Source: Bradyrhizobium_A sp052115025
GTDB taxonomy: Bacteria > Pseudomonadota > Alphaproteobacteria > Rhizobiales > Xanthobacteraceae
DNA: 64,000 bases
Reading direction: 5' to 3'
Assembly: GCF_052115025.1 (NCBI RefSeq)
Contig: NZ_JBFRFW010000003.1
Coordinates: 124,001-188,000, forward strand
Below are positions 1 to 8,477 of the stretch, in pieces. Under the pieces are notes generated by a model that made no database searches, was not told the DNA's origin, and worked only from the letters and a program-made list of their open reading frames with translations. Position numbers and translations under genes: made by a program. Positions within the stretch are counted from its first letter, which is position 1; each line of letters opens with the position of its first letter.

Positions 1-642
1 CGCGGCAATCTCAACGTCGCGCTCGAGGCCGCTGGCTCCAGCGCCTATGAACTGACCCAGTCGCTCGACGGCACCGTGACGCTGACCGGCCACGATGGCG
101 CGCTGCTCGGCTTCAATGTCGATCAGCTGCTGCGCCGCCTGGAGCGCCGCCCGCTGTCCGGCGCCGGCGAATTCCGCAGCGGCCGCACGCCGTTCTCCGT
201 CCTCAACGTCGCGCTGAAGTTCGAAAATGGCGTCGCCACACTCGACGACACCCGGATCGAGGGGCCTTCCGTCCGTGTGACGCTGAGCGGCACAGCAAGC
301 GTGCCGTCGCGCGAGTATGACCTCAAGGGCGTCGCCAGCCTGGTGTCGGCCCCGAACGCGCCGCCGGCCTTCGAGCTGCCTTTCGTGGTCCAGGGGCCAT
401 GGGACGATCCGCTGATCTTCCCGGATTCCGATGCCCTGATCCGCCGCTCGCCGGCCTCCGCCCCGCTGCTCAACGCGGTGCGCGACAGCCGCACCCGCGA
501 CGCCGTGCGTTCGGTGATCGACCGCTTCAAGGGCGGCCCGAAACCAGCCCCCGAGACATCGGCGGCTGCTCCGGAGGCGCCCTCGCCGGCCACCTCCGAA
601 ACCCCGGCCAAGGACCCGGCTCCGGCCGCCCGCGCCAACTGA
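1..642 (+). CDS. AsmA-family protein, C-terminal part (5' end outside window)
   Basis: The frame is open from base 1, so the start lies upstream of the window; about 213 residues are visible. The visible part has the AsmA C-terminal pattern: a predicted beta-rich stretch in which an LTGHDGALLGFNVDQLLRR-like segment is followed by FSVLNVALKFENGVATLDD and VRVTLSGTASV. AsmA-like proteins are inner-membrane-anchored periplasmic proteins linked to outer-membrane lipid transport and assembly. The last 45 residues are Pro/Ala-rich and probably disordered. No downstream partner is apparent; the next gene follows after 155 bases. Confidence 0.8.
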   Translation, partial: RGNLNVALEAAGSSAYELTQSLDGTVTLTGHDGALLGFNVDQLLRRLERRPLSGAGEFRSGRTPFSVLNVALKFENGVATLDDTRIEGPSVRVTLSGTASVPSREYDLKGVASLVSAPNAPPAFELPFVVQGPWDDPLIFPDSDALIRRSPASAPLLNAVRDSRTRDAVRSVIDRFKGGPKPAPETSAAAPEAPSPATSETPAKDPAPAARAN

Positions 643-748
643 CGCCCAAGCGGCCAGCTTCCGCTCTCTCCCCCTCTCCACCTTCAGGGCCGCGCCCGAA
701 CGGTCGTAGCCATGCCGCGGGGCGCCGCCGTCACTTTTCTGCCTCAAT

Positions 749-765
749 TTATCGTAAAACAATAA
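749..765. promoter_or_regulatory. Palindromic candidate operator upstream of the DUF2975/XRE pair
   Basis: TTATCGTAAAACAATAA reads as an imperfect palindrome (TTATnGT-AAA-ACnATAA) in an AT-rich patch that stands out from its GC-rich surroundings. It sits 33 bases before the DUF2975 start. The gene after it encodes a small XRE-type repressor, so autoregulation is a natural inference; binding is not shown. Confidence 0.45.
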
Positions 766-797
766 AAATATAACGTAAGGGATAATGGAGTTGTTCC

Positions 798-1367
798 ATG
801 GATCGAATCGGCCTGATTCCTCCGGCCGAGGACGACGTCTCGGTCCGCCTCCACCGCATCGGGCAGGTAGTGGCCATCGGCGCGCTGCTCTGCGCCGCTG
901 TCATCGTCGGCAGCACGGCGGTGATCTGGTCCAACGACCAGTTGATTCATCGCTGGGTGGCGTGGCCGAGCCCGCTCGGCATGCGTCCCATCACCATCAC
1001 CCTCGGCGCCCGGATGATCGGCATGCTGCTCGCGCTGGTCGGCGCGATCCCGGTGCTCTACGCGCTGGTGCAGCTGTCGCGGCTGTTTTCCGCCTTCGCC
1101 GGCGGACACGTGTTCGAGGACGACAACGCCGCGCGCATCCGCGGCATCGGGCTTGCGCTGATCGTCAAGGCCGTGCTGTCGCCGCCGGTCCAGATCCTCA
1201 CCACATTGAACCTGACGCTCAACAACCCGCCGGATGCCCGCACGATCGGCTTCGAGATCGAGGCCGGGCATCTGATGACGGTGCTCGGCGGCCTCGCGCT
1301 GATCGCCTTCGCCACCGTGATGCGTGACGCCACCCGCCTGTCCCAGGAAAACCGCGAAATCGTGTGA
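798..1367 (+). CDS. DUF2975 family integral membrane protein
   Basis: The 189-residue protein has four hydrophobic segments (about residues 24-46, 75-97, 115-135 and 155-172) with short loops, the size and layout of the DUF2975 family. The family has no established biochemical role. It is often encoded just upstream of a small Cro/CI-type regulator, as here: the XRE gene begins 4 bases after this stop. A GGAG lies 7 bases before the ATG. The tight spacing and the upstream palindrome suggest a two-gene, self-regulated operon. Confidence 0.8.
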   Translation: MDRIGLIPPAEDDVSVRLHRIGQVVAIGALLCAAVIVGSTAVIWSNDQLIHRWVAWPSPLGMRPITITLGARMIGMLLALVGAIPVLYALVQLSRLFSAFAGGHVFEDDNAARIRGIGLALIVKAVLSPPVQILTTLNLTLNNPPDARTIGFEIEAGHLMTVLGGLALIAFATVMRDATRLSQENREIV

Positions 1368-1371
1368 CCCC

Positions 1372-1632
1372 ATGCCGATCATCGTCAACCTCGACGTCAT
1401 GCTGGCGCGGCGCAAGATGCGCTCCCGCGAGCTTGCCGCCCGCATCCATCTGACCGAAGCGAACGTCTCGCTGCTCAAGTCGGGCAAGGTGCGCGGCATC
1501 CGCTTCGATACGCTGGAGCGCATCTGCCAGGTGCTCAACTGCCAACCCGGCGACATCCTGACCTACATCCCCGACCACGACAGCTCGGACCACCCGCTCG
1601 ATCTGCCGCAGGCCACGCGCAAATCGGCGTAG
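1372..1632 (+). CDS. Small XRE/Cro-CI helix-turn-helix regulator (YozG-like)
   Basis: The 86-residue protein is almost entirely one HTH domain: MLARRKMRSRELAARIHLTE, then VSLLKSGKVRGIRFDTLERICQVLNCQPGDIL, the usual recognition helix and the conserved CQPGD/L end of this subfamily. I chose the ATG at 1372 because the HTH needs it and upstream codons in the frame run into the previous gene. It is paired with the DUF2975 membrane protein, which suggests it controls that operon. The last 20 residues look unstructured. Confidence 0.85.
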   Translation: MPIIVNLDVMLARRKMRSRELAARIHLTEANVSLLKSGKVRGIRFDTLERICQVLNCQPGDILTYIPDHDSSDHPLDLPQATRKSA

Positions 1633-1690
1633 CCGCGCTGCGCTGACGCCATCCACGTCATGCTCCCGAACGCCGGCTCGCCGGCGAACG

Positions 1691-2407
1691 ATGACGCTCG
1701 CCCGCGCGCCGGCCACGGCCGGACGCTCCGCCCTTCAAAACCGCCGAGACTTCATCGTGCCCGCACCCCACCCCCTCGCCGTATCAGCCGCTGTCACCAC
1801 GCTGCTCGCCGTCACCGCGGCGCAGGCGGAGCCATTCGACAGATCCTGGCTGTCCCCGGCGCCGATCGCCTCCAGCGCCAGCTTTAGCTGGCGCGGCGGC
1901 TATGCCGGCCTCCATGGTGGCTTCGCCCGCTTCAGCGCCGACAACCTCGCGCCGGCGCAGGGCGGCTACCTTGCCGGCGCGCAGGGCGGCTACAATGTCC
2001 AGGTCAGCGGCAGCACCGTGCCTGCGGTGTTCGGCATCGAGCTCGAGGGCAGCTATCTGTGGCGGCAGACGTCGCGGCCGCAGACTGCGGCCGGCAGCAT
2101 CGCGCCGCGCTGGATCGGCGCGGCGAAGCTGCGCACCGGCATCGTGCTCGGCCGCTTCCTGCCCTACGCCACCGCCGGCCTCGCGCTGGTGCACAGCGAG
2201 GAGCCGGTCGCCGACGGCCGGGGCTGGCAGATCGGCTATCTATACGGCGGTGGCCTCGAATATGCCGTGACTGACACGGTCTCGATCAAGGCCGAGTACA
2301 ACTACCTGCAGCTCGGCCGTACGCCGAGCGACAATCGCCTCGAATTCATGTCGAGCCGGCCGCTGACCGCCCAGACCATCAAGGCCGGCGCCAACATTCG
2401 ATTCTAG
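1691..2407 (+). CDS. Outer-membrane beta-barrel protein (Omp25/porin-like)
   Basis: The 238-residue frame has an N-terminal export signal ending near VTAAQA. The mature part opens with WRGGYAGLHGGF, a pattern typical of rhizobial small outer-membrane beta-barrels, and later has GGGLEYAVTDTVSIKAEYNYL and a terminal aromatic residue (NIRF), which is the usual barrel-insertion signal. A GTG at 1757 would give a shorter protein whose signal peptide starts directly at the hydrophobic core; that start is at least as plausible as 1691. It is probably structural or host-interaction related; no substrate can be assigned. Confidence 0.8.
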   Translation: MTLARAPATAGRSALQNRRDFIVPAPHPLAVSAAVTTLLAVTAAQAEPFDRSWLSPAPIASSASFSWRGGYAGLHGGFARFSADNLAPAQGGYLAGAQGGYNVQVSGSTVPAVFGIELEGSYLWRQTSRPQTAAGSIAPRWIGAAKLRTGIVLGRFLPYATAGLALVHSEEPVADGRGWQIGYLYGGGLEYAVTDTVSIKAEYNYLQLGRTPSDNRLEFMSSRPLTAQTIKAGANIRF

Positions 2408-2432
2408 CCTGTTCTCGCCTGTTCTCGCCACT

Positions 2433-3248
2433 TCACAGCGGCGCGGCGCTCTCGCCCTCGCGGCTCGACAGCTTGGAGGCGAGCGAGGCCGCGACGATGA
2501 CCACCGCGACCGCCGCGACAACCAGGGTGCAGATCGCATTGATCTCCGGCTTCACGCCGAGGCGCACCTCGGAATAGATCCGGATCGGCAAGGTGGCCGA
2601 GCCCGGGCCGGTGGTAAAGCTCGCGATCACGAGATCGTCGAGCGACAGCGTGAAGGCGAGCAGCCAGCCAGCGATCACCGCCGGCAGGATCAGCGGCAGC
2701 GTGACGGCGACGAACGCATGCGCCGGTGCGCACCCGAGATCCATCGCCGCCTCCTCCAGGCTGCGGTCGATGCCGCGCAGGCGCGACTGCACCACCACGG
2801 CGACGAAGCACATGGTCAGCGTGGTGTGGGCGATCGTCACCGTCCAGAAGCCGCGCTCGGCCGCGGTCGCCACGAACAGCAGCAGCAGCGACAGTCCGGT
2901 GATGACTTCCGGCATCACCAGCGGCGCATAGAGCATACCCGAGAACAGCGTGCGGCCCCGGAAACTCTCCCCCCGCGACAGCGCGATCGCCGCGAGCGTG
3001 CCGAGCACGGTGGCGGCGGTTGCCGAGGCGACCGCCACGCGCAGGCTCATCCAGGCGGCATCCAGCATCGCGCGGTCGTGGAAGAACTCCGCATACCAGC
3101 GCAGCGACCAGCCGCCCCACACCGTGACGAGGCGCGAGGCGTTGAACGAGTAGACCATCAGGATGACGATCGGCAGATAGAGAAACGCAAGGCCGAGCGC
3201 CAGTGAGATGGCGTTGAAGGGCGAGAAACGCCGGGTGTGTCGGGCCAT
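2433..3248 (-). CDS. potC: ABC transporter inner-membrane permease, PotC/PotI type
   Basis: The 271-residue protein has about six membrane helices, with the permease EAA loop visible as EEAAMDLGCAPAHAFVAVTLPLILP, the coupling site for the ATPase. It matches the second permease of spermidine/putrescine-type (MOI) importers. The ATG at 3248 overlaps the TGA of the upstream permease gene by one base, which indicates translational coupling. It is third in the potA-potB-potC order and convergent with the barrel gene, with only 25 bases between their stops. Confidence 0.87.
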   Translation of the reverse strand: MARHTRRFSPFNAISLALGLAFLYLPIVILMVYSFNASRLVTVWGGWSLRWYAEFFHDRAMLDAAWMSLRVAVASATAATVLGTLAAIALSRGESFRGRTLFSGMLYAPLVMPEVITGLSLLLLFVATAAERGFWTVTIAHTTLTMCFVAVVVQSRLRGIDRSLEEAAMDLGCAPAHAFVAVTLPLILPAVIAGWLLAFTLSLDDLVIASFTTGPGSATLPIRIYSEVRLGVKPEINAICTLVVAAVAVVIVAASLASKLSSREGESAAPL

Positions 3249-4162
3249 CAGCGCGCCCCGTCGAGCTGGCGGCGCTGCAGCTTCTCGTAGACCAGCAGCG
3301 GCACGAGCAGCACCAGCAGCAACACCACGGCGATGGCGGAGGCCACCGGCCAGTCCTTGTTGGTGAAGAACTCCAGCCACAGCGTCTGGCCGATCATCAT
3401 GCGGTCGGAGCCGGCGAGCAGGTCGGGAATGACGAACTCGCCGACGATCGGGATGAAGCACAGCAGCACACCGGCGCCGACGCCGGGCAGCGACAGCGGC
3501 ACCGTCACCAGCCAGAACGCCTTCAGGCGCGAGCAGCCGAGGTCGGCCGCCGCCTCCAGCAGCGCCCCGTCGAGCCTGGCGAGCGTGGCGTAGAGCGGCA
3601 GGATCATGAACGGGAAATACGAGTAGACGATGCCGAGATACATCGCGCTGTCGGTCGCCAGCCAGACCAGCGGCCGATCGATGATGTGCAGCTTCAGCAG
3701 CACGGTGTTGAGCAGGCCGTCGTGCTGCAGCACGTTGATCCAGGCATAAATGCGGATCAGGAACGAGGTCCAGAACGGCACGATCACCAGCATCATCGCC
3801 AGCGGCTGCCAGCGCGCCGGCAGCCGCGCCATGGCATAGGCCATCGGATAGCCGATGACGAGCAGCAGCGCGGTCGCCGTCAACGCCACCGTGAGGCTGC
3901 GCAGGTAGGACAGCACGTAGAGATCGTCGGAGGTCAGCAGCGAAAAGTTCGCGACGTCGAGCTGCGCCAGCGCCGCCCTGAACGCCTGCCAGCCCTGGTC
4001 GAGCGGAAACAGCGGTACATAGGGTGGCTGGGCGATCGCCGTCTGCGACAGGCTGATCTTGAGCACGAACGCGAAAGGCACCAGGAAGAACAGCACCATC
4101 CACAGATAGGGCAGGATCGCGGCGAGCCGCGCCGGCCGGGTGAAGACGCGACGGCCGGTCAT
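3248..4162 (-). CDS. potB: ABC transporter inner-membrane permease, PotB/PotH type
   Basis: The 304-residue protein has six predicted membrane helices and the EAA loop LEAAADLGCSRLKAFWLVTVPLSLP. The PFWTSFLIRIYAWINVL stretch is a hallmark of PotB/PotH permeases. The ATG at 4162 lies 4 bases after the ATPase stop; the much longer upstream frame on this strand is a shadow of potA. With PotC it would form the membrane channel for polyamine (or a related small cation) uptake. The ligand cannot be confirmed because no binding-protein gene is adjacent. Confidence 0.87.
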   Translation of the reverse strand: MTGRRVFTRPARLAAILPYLWMVLFFLVPFAFVLKISLSQTAIAQPPYVPLFPLDQGWQAFRAALAQLDVANFSLLTSDDLYVLSYLRSLTVALTATALLLVIGYPMAYAMARLPARWQPLAMMLVIVPFWTSFLIRIYAWINVLQHDGLLNTVLLKLHIIDRPLVWLATDSAMYLGIVYSYFPFMILPLYATLARLDGALLEAAADLGCSRLKAFWLVTVPLSLPGVGAGVLLCFIPIVGEFVIPDLLAGSDRMMIGQTLWLEFFTNKDWPVASAIAVVLLLVLLVPLLVYEKLQRRQLDGAR

Positions 4163-4166
4163 GGCG

Positions 4167-5291
4167 TCACGCCTCCAGCACGACGCAGGCGTCCGGCGCG
4201 AAGGTCGCGACCACACGCTGCCCCGCCGCAACCCCGTCGCCGGCCCGGCGCGAGCCGTTCGCTGCCGACACCCGCAGCACACAGCCGCCATCGAGCCGGA
4301 TACGGCAGACCGATGCGGCGCCGAGATAGGTGACGTCGAGCACCTCGCCGGCCAGCCGGTTGCGCTCCGTCTGGTCCGCGGCGTCCGCCGGCACAAGGCG
4401 GATCTTCTCCGGCCTGATGGCGATGCAGACCTCGTTCGCGGCGCGATCGGGCGCGGCGGCGGTTGCGACGATCGGCCCGGCGTCGCGGCCGGCGACGGTG
4501 ATCTCGCCGGCGCCACGCGCCGTGACGGCGCCCTCGATCATATTGATGTCGCCGACGAAGCCGGCGATCCAGCGCGAGTTCGGCGCCTCGTAGAGATCGC
4601 GCGGCGTCGCGACCTGGACGAGGCGGCCGCGGTCCATCACCCCGATGCGGTCGGCGACCGTCATCGCCTCGTCCTGGTCGTGGGTAACGATGACGAAGGT
4701 GGTGCCGAGCCGGCGCTGCACGTCGAGCAGCTCGGCCTGGGTGCTTTCGCGCAGCTTCTTGTCGAGCGCCGCCAGCGGCTCGTCGAGCAGCAGGATGCGC
4801 GGCCGCCGCGCCAGCGCCCGGGCGAGCGCGACGCGCTGGCGCTGGCCGCCGGAGAGCTGGTCGGGCTTGCGGGCGGCAAGCTCTTCGAGCCGAACCAGCG
4901 CCAGCATCTCCTGGACGCGCTCGGCAATCTGTGGCTTCGGCATGCCGGCGCGGCGCAGCCCGAAAGCGATGTTGTCAGCGACCGTCAGGTGCGGAAACAG
5001 CGCGTAGCTCTGGAACATCATGTTGACCGGCCGCCGATAGGGCGGCACCGGCGCGATGTCGGTGCCATCGAGCAGGATCTGGCCGTCGTCCGGCGCCTCG
5101 AAACCCGCCAGCATGCGCAGCAGCGTGGTCTTGCCGCAACCGCTCGGCCCGAGCAGGGCGAAGAACTCACCGGCCTGGATGTCGAGCGAGAGGCCATCCA
5201 CCGCGGTAAAGCTGCCGAAGCGTTTGACGACGGATGCGACGCGCAGCAGCGGCTGCGCGCCTTGTGTGGCGGTCTGCCGACGATCAGCCAT
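4167..5291 (-). CDS. potA: Spermidine/putrescine-type ABC transporter ATPase
   Basis: The 374-residue protein has an ATPase domain with Walker A GPSGCGKTT near residue 48, Q-loop in MMFQSYALFPH, signature LSGGQRQRVALARAL, Walker B ILLLDEPLAALD and the switch VTHD. A TOBE-type regulatory domain follows (IRPEKIRL near residue 275). The ATG at 5291 is preferred over an in-frame upstream start because GAGGGGG lies 9 bases before it. It powers the PotBC permease and heads the operon. Confidence 0.88.
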   Translation of the reverse strand: MADRRQTATQGAQPLLRVASVVKRFGSFTAVDGLSLDIQAGEFFALLGPSGCGKTTLLRMLAGFEAPDDGQILLDGTDIAPVPPYRRPVNMMFQSYALFPHLTVADNIAFGLRRAGMPKPQIAERVQEMLALVRLEELAARKPDQLSGGQRQRVALARALARRPRILLLDEPLAALDKKLRESTQAELLDVQRRLGTTFVIVTHDQDEAMTVADRIGVMDRGRLVQVATPRDLYEAPNSRWIAGFVGDINMIEGAVTARGAGEITVAGRDAGPIVATAAAPDRAANEVCIAIRPEKIRLVPADAADQTERNRLAGEVLDVTYLGAASVCRIRLDGGCVLRVSAANGSRRAGDGVAAGQRVVATFAPDACVVLEA

Positions 5292-5459
5292 GCCCCATTG
5301 CCCCCTCGACCGCAGGACCAACACCCGCCGGCGCACCGCGCCCCCGCCGCTTCACCAAGATGCAGAACCTCCTTCAACCTTGATGACGAAAACCGGTCTC
5401 CGGAATCGGCCGGACCGGCAGCAAGGTCAAGGGGATTTTGGCCGCAGCGGGCGGATCGT

Positions 5460-5513
5460 CCCCGCCGCGGCGGGGCAGCCGGCCTGACGGAACGATGGCG
5501 CGCCGTCAGCCGG
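5460..5513 (-). terminator. Two GC-rich hairpins after the PAS-GGDEF-EAL gene
   Basis: A perfect 16-base palindrome (CCCCGCC-GC-GGCGGGG, 5460-5475) and a bulged stem (CCGGcCTGACGG with CCGTCAGCCGG, 5479-5513) flank and include the stop codon of the upstream gene. There is no clear U-tract, so this could be a Rho-type or processing end before potA. Confidence 0.4.
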
Positions 5514-8169
5514 TCTTGCGGGCGTCGGTGTCGTGCCAGGCCGCGCCCACGAGGGCGGCATATTGCGCGATCGGCGCCGGGCGGCCGAGGAAATAGCCCT
5601 GCACCTGGTCGCAGTTCTCCTGGGCGAGGAAGGTGAGCTGCTCCTGGGTCTCAACCCCCTCGGCGACGATGGAAATGTCGAGGCCGTGGCCGAGGCCGAT
5701 CATGGCGCGGATGATGGCGGCGGACTGGGCATTGCGGCCGAGATTGAGCACGAAGGTGCGGTCGATCTTGATCTTGTCGAACGGGAACGCCTGCAGATAG
5801 GTCAGGGACGAGTAGCCGCTGCCGAAGTCGTCCATGGCGATGCGCACACCCAGAGCCTTGAGCCGGCGCAGCAGCGACAGGCCGCGGTCGAAGTCGTCGA
5901 TCAGCACGCCTTCCGTAATCTCGAGCTCCAGCCGTCCCGGCTGCAGCCCCGTTTCCAGCAGAATCGAGTGCACGAGGCCGACGAGATCGCCGTGCTGGAA
6001 CTGGGCCGGCGACAGGTTGACCGCCACCTGCATCGGCTTCGTCCACGATGCCGCCTCGCGGCAGGCCTCGCGCAGGATCCATTCGCCGAGTTCGACGATC
6101 AGGCCGCTCTCCTCGGCCAGCGGAATGAAGTCGCTGGGCGGCACGAAACCGCGCGTCGGATGGATCCAGCGCGCCAGCGCCTCGAAGCCGACGAACTCCG
6201 GGTCGATGACGCCGTGACCGGTGAGCGCCTGGGGTTGGTAATAGAGCGACAGCTGGCCGTTGCGAACGGCGGCGGCGAGATCCTGGTGCAGCACGCGGCG
6301 GTCGCGGATCTGCTGATCGGTCTCCGCCTCGAACACGATGACCGAACCGCGGCCCTTGGCCTTGGCTCGGAACAGCGCCACGCTGGCGTTCGCCAGCAGC
6401 GACGCGGCGTCGGCGCCGTTGCGCGGGAAGATCGAGATGCCGATGGTCAACCCGGTACGGACCGACTTGCCGTCGATCATGAACTCGGCCCGCATGCAGT
6501 CCATCAACTGCTCGGCGAGCGCAAGGCCGGCGCGCGGCTGCGGACCGTCGATGATCAGGCCGAACTCGTCGCCGCTGAGGCGCGCGACCACGCCGCCGCG
6601 CGCGACCTCCAGGATCCGGCGCGACACCTCGATCAGCAGCTGATCGCCGGTCGAATGGCCGAACACATCGTTGATTTCCTTCAGCCGATCCATGTCGATC
6701 GACAGCACCGCGAACTCCTCGTTGGTACCGCCGCAGGCATCGATCATCTGGGTCAGCGCCTGGATGAAGGCGGCCCGGTTCGGCAGGTCCGTCAGGGTGT
6801 CGTGATACGCCATGTGCGCGATGCGCGACTCGGTCTGGCGGCGATCGGTGATGTCCTCGTTGGTCTTGATCAGGTATTGCGGCTCACCCGCCTCGTCGAG
6901 TACCGTGACGCGCCGCGTCAGGAACAGGCGCAGGCCGTTGCGGGTCTGGATCGGCTGCTCCTCGACGGTCGAGCCCTTCTTGCGGATCGCGATATTGTCA
7001 CGCTCCACGATCAGCCGCGCGGCAGATCCGTAGATCTCCTCCACGGTCGAGCCGACCACCGCCTCGCGCTCGCGGTGGAAGATCTTTTCGGCGCCGCGGT
7101 TGACGAACAGGTACTGACCATCGCTGACGCGCTTGACGTCCAGCGCGAGCGGGATGTTGTCGATGATCATCTCCAGGAACTTCTTGGTGTCTTCGAGTTC
7201 GCTGGAGAGGTTGCGGCGTTCGGTGACATCCTCGAACAGCGCGATCAGGAATTCGGGCTGACCGTTCTCGTTGCGTGCGACCACGCGGTTGCTGTCGAGC
7301 ACCCGCATCTGGCCGTCGCGCTCGACCGAAAATTCCGAGCGCAGCCGTCCACTCGGCGAGGCGATCGCGGCGCGGTCGAGCTCGTTGACACTGATCGACG
7401 CCCGCAGCGTGAACAGCTCGTCGGCGAGCTTGCCGATGAGCTGTTCGCGCGGCAGTTGCGAAAATTGCTCGAAGGCGCGGTTGGCGAGGATATAGCGGCC
7501 ATCCTCGATGCTCTTGGCGGCAACACAGACCGGTATGTTGTCGATCACCGACTCCAGGAAGCGCTTGGTGGTGGCGAGCTGGCGTGACAGCTGGCGCTGT
7601 TCGGTGATGTCCTCGTGGGTGGAGATGGTGCCGCCATTGCGCAGGCGGCGATGCTTGACCAGGATCGCGCGCCCGTCCGGCAGTTCGGTGACGTAGCCGG
7701 CGTCGCTCGTCACGCCGCGGAAGAATTCGCCGGGATCGCACTCGAACCCGGACACCCGGCGACGCATCTCGAACAGCTCACGGCCCGACATGCCGAGATG
7801 CAGGTCGGAACGCGACAGGGTGTAGAGCCTGAGATAGCTGTCGTTGCAGAACACCAGGCAGTTCTCGGCATCGACCATGACGATGCCAAGGCTCATGTTG
7901 TTGAGCGCGGCCTGGACGAAGGCGGTGTTGCGGCGGTTGCTGCGCTTGGCGCGCTCCAGCGCCGACATGATCCAGACGATGACCGCGGCGAGGCAGGAGA
8001 AAATGGCAAAGCCGGTCAGCAGGATCAGCCAGATCATGTTGGGATCGGCGCCGGTCTCGACGGCGACGCTGTCGCCGGCAAGCGCGACCGCCGACATGAG
8101 CCCCATCACGAGCATGCATGCCGCCGCGGTTGCGAGACCGATCGCTTTGCCGCCCCCCCGACTGTGCAT
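5506..8169 (-). CDS. Membrane-bound PAS-PAS-PAS-GGDEF-EAL cyclic-di-GMP enzyme
   Basis: The protein has about 887 residues. Two N-terminal membrane helices are followed by three PAS domains (roughly residues 75-190, 200-320 and 325-445), a GGDEF domain with the variant but usually functional motif RLSGDEFGL, and an EAL domain with GFEALARW, ELEITEG, DDFGSGYSS, KIDRTF and EGVET. The EAL metal and substrate motifs look complete, so phosphodiesterase activity is likely; cyclase activity is possible. The ATG at 8169 has GGTGAG upstream; a TTG at 8193 would add 8 residues. It is divergent from the LhgO-like gene. Confidence 0.88.
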   Translation of the reverse strand: MHSRGGGKAIGLATAAACMLVMGLMSAVALAGDSVAVETGADPNMIWLILLTGFAIFSCLAAVIVWIMSALERAKRSNRRNTAFVQAALNNMSLGIVMVDAENCLVFCNDSYLRLYTLSRSDLHLGMSGRELFEMRRRVSGFECDPGEFFRGVTSDAGYVTELPDGRAILVKHRRLRNGGTISTHEDITEQRQLSRQLATTKRFLESVIDNIPVCVAAKSIEDGRYILANRAFEQFSQLPREQLIGKLADELFTLRASISVNELDRAAIASPSGRLRSEFSVERDGQMRVLDSNRVVARNENGQPEFLIALFEDVTERRNLSSELEDTKKFLEMIIDNIPLALDVKRVSDGQYLFVNRGAEKIFHREREAVVGSTVEEIYGSAARLIVERDNIAIRKKGSTVEEQPIQTRNGLRLFLTRRVTVLDEAGEPQYLIKTNEDITDRRQTESRIAHMAYHDTLTDLPNRAAFIQALTQMIDACGGTNEEFAVLSIDMDRLKEINDVFGHSTGDQLLIEVSRRILEVARGGVVARLSGDEFGLIIDGPQPRAGLALAEQLMDCMRAEFMIDGKSVRTGLTIGISIFPRNGADAASLLANASVALFRAKAKGRGSVIVFEAETDQQIRDRRVLHQDLAAAVRNGQLSLYYQPQALTGHGVIDPEFVGFEALARWIHPTRGFVPPSDFIPLAEESGLIVELGEWILREACREAASWTKPMQVAVNLSPAQFQHGDLVGLVHSILLETGLQPGRLELEITEGVLIDDFDRGLSLLRRLKALGVRIAMDDFGSGYSSLTYLQAFPFDKIKIDRTFVLNLGRNAQSAAIIRAMIGLGHGLDISIVAEGVETQEQLTFLAQENCDQVQGYFLGRPAPIAQYAALVGAAWHDTDARKTG

Positions 8170-8261
8170 GCCACTCACCAGCCACTCGCGCAATTCGGGG
8201 AGCGAGTTTCTGTTTGCAGCGGTATGAATCGGGTAAACGCGTACCCGGCCGGGCTCCGAAC

Positions 8262-8280
8262 TTGACTTAAATTAAGGCAA
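8262..8280. promoter_or_regulatory. Near-perfect 19-base palindrome, candidate operator
   Basis: TTGACTTAAATTAAGGCAA reads as TTGnCTTAA-A-TTAAGnCAA with one mismatched pair. It lies in the divergent spacer, about 93 bases before the PAS-GGDEF-EAL start and 198 before the LhgO-like start. The regulator is unknown. Confidence 0.4.
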
Positions 8281-8386
8281 ATGCCCATTCATGATTAATG
8301 CAGTGATAAAACAGAGCGCTGACCTCGCCGTGCTGTGGTTAACAGAGCCTGAACACCATGGCGCCGTGCCGCATGGCGCTGTGGTT

Positions 8387-8429
8387 TGACGTCATCAGGG
8401 GCAAGAACCACGTTCCGGGATGACGTCAT
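8387..8429. promoter_or_regulatory. Paired TGACGTCAT motifs upstream of the LhgO-like gene
   Basis: TGACGTCAT occurs at 8387-8395 and again at 8421-8429, 34 bases apart; the second is the centre of a perfect 10-base palindrome ATGACGTCAT. Both lie in the 90 bases before the LhgO-like start. They look like repeated operator sites; no cognate regulator is encoded next to them. Confidence 0.4.
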
Positions 8430-8477
8430 GCAGGCGGGCAGGCAACGACCCATGACGTGGGATGATGGACGAAGCTG

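Noticed and set aside
2433..4103. Fused PotB-PotC protein of 556 residues
   Set aside because: The long frame reads through potB out of frame. PotB and PotC have their own starts and an overlapping stop/start at 3248.
5533..7587. Plus-strand ORF of 684 residues opposite the c-di-GMP gene
   Set aside because: Low-complexity Arg/Leu/Glu sequence with no recognisable domain, and the opposite strand encodes clear PAS-GGDEF-EAL motifs. It is a GC-driven shadow.
8262..8280. CtrA binding site
   Set aside because: TTAA half-sites are one base apart, not the seven required by the TTAA-N7-TTAA consensus.
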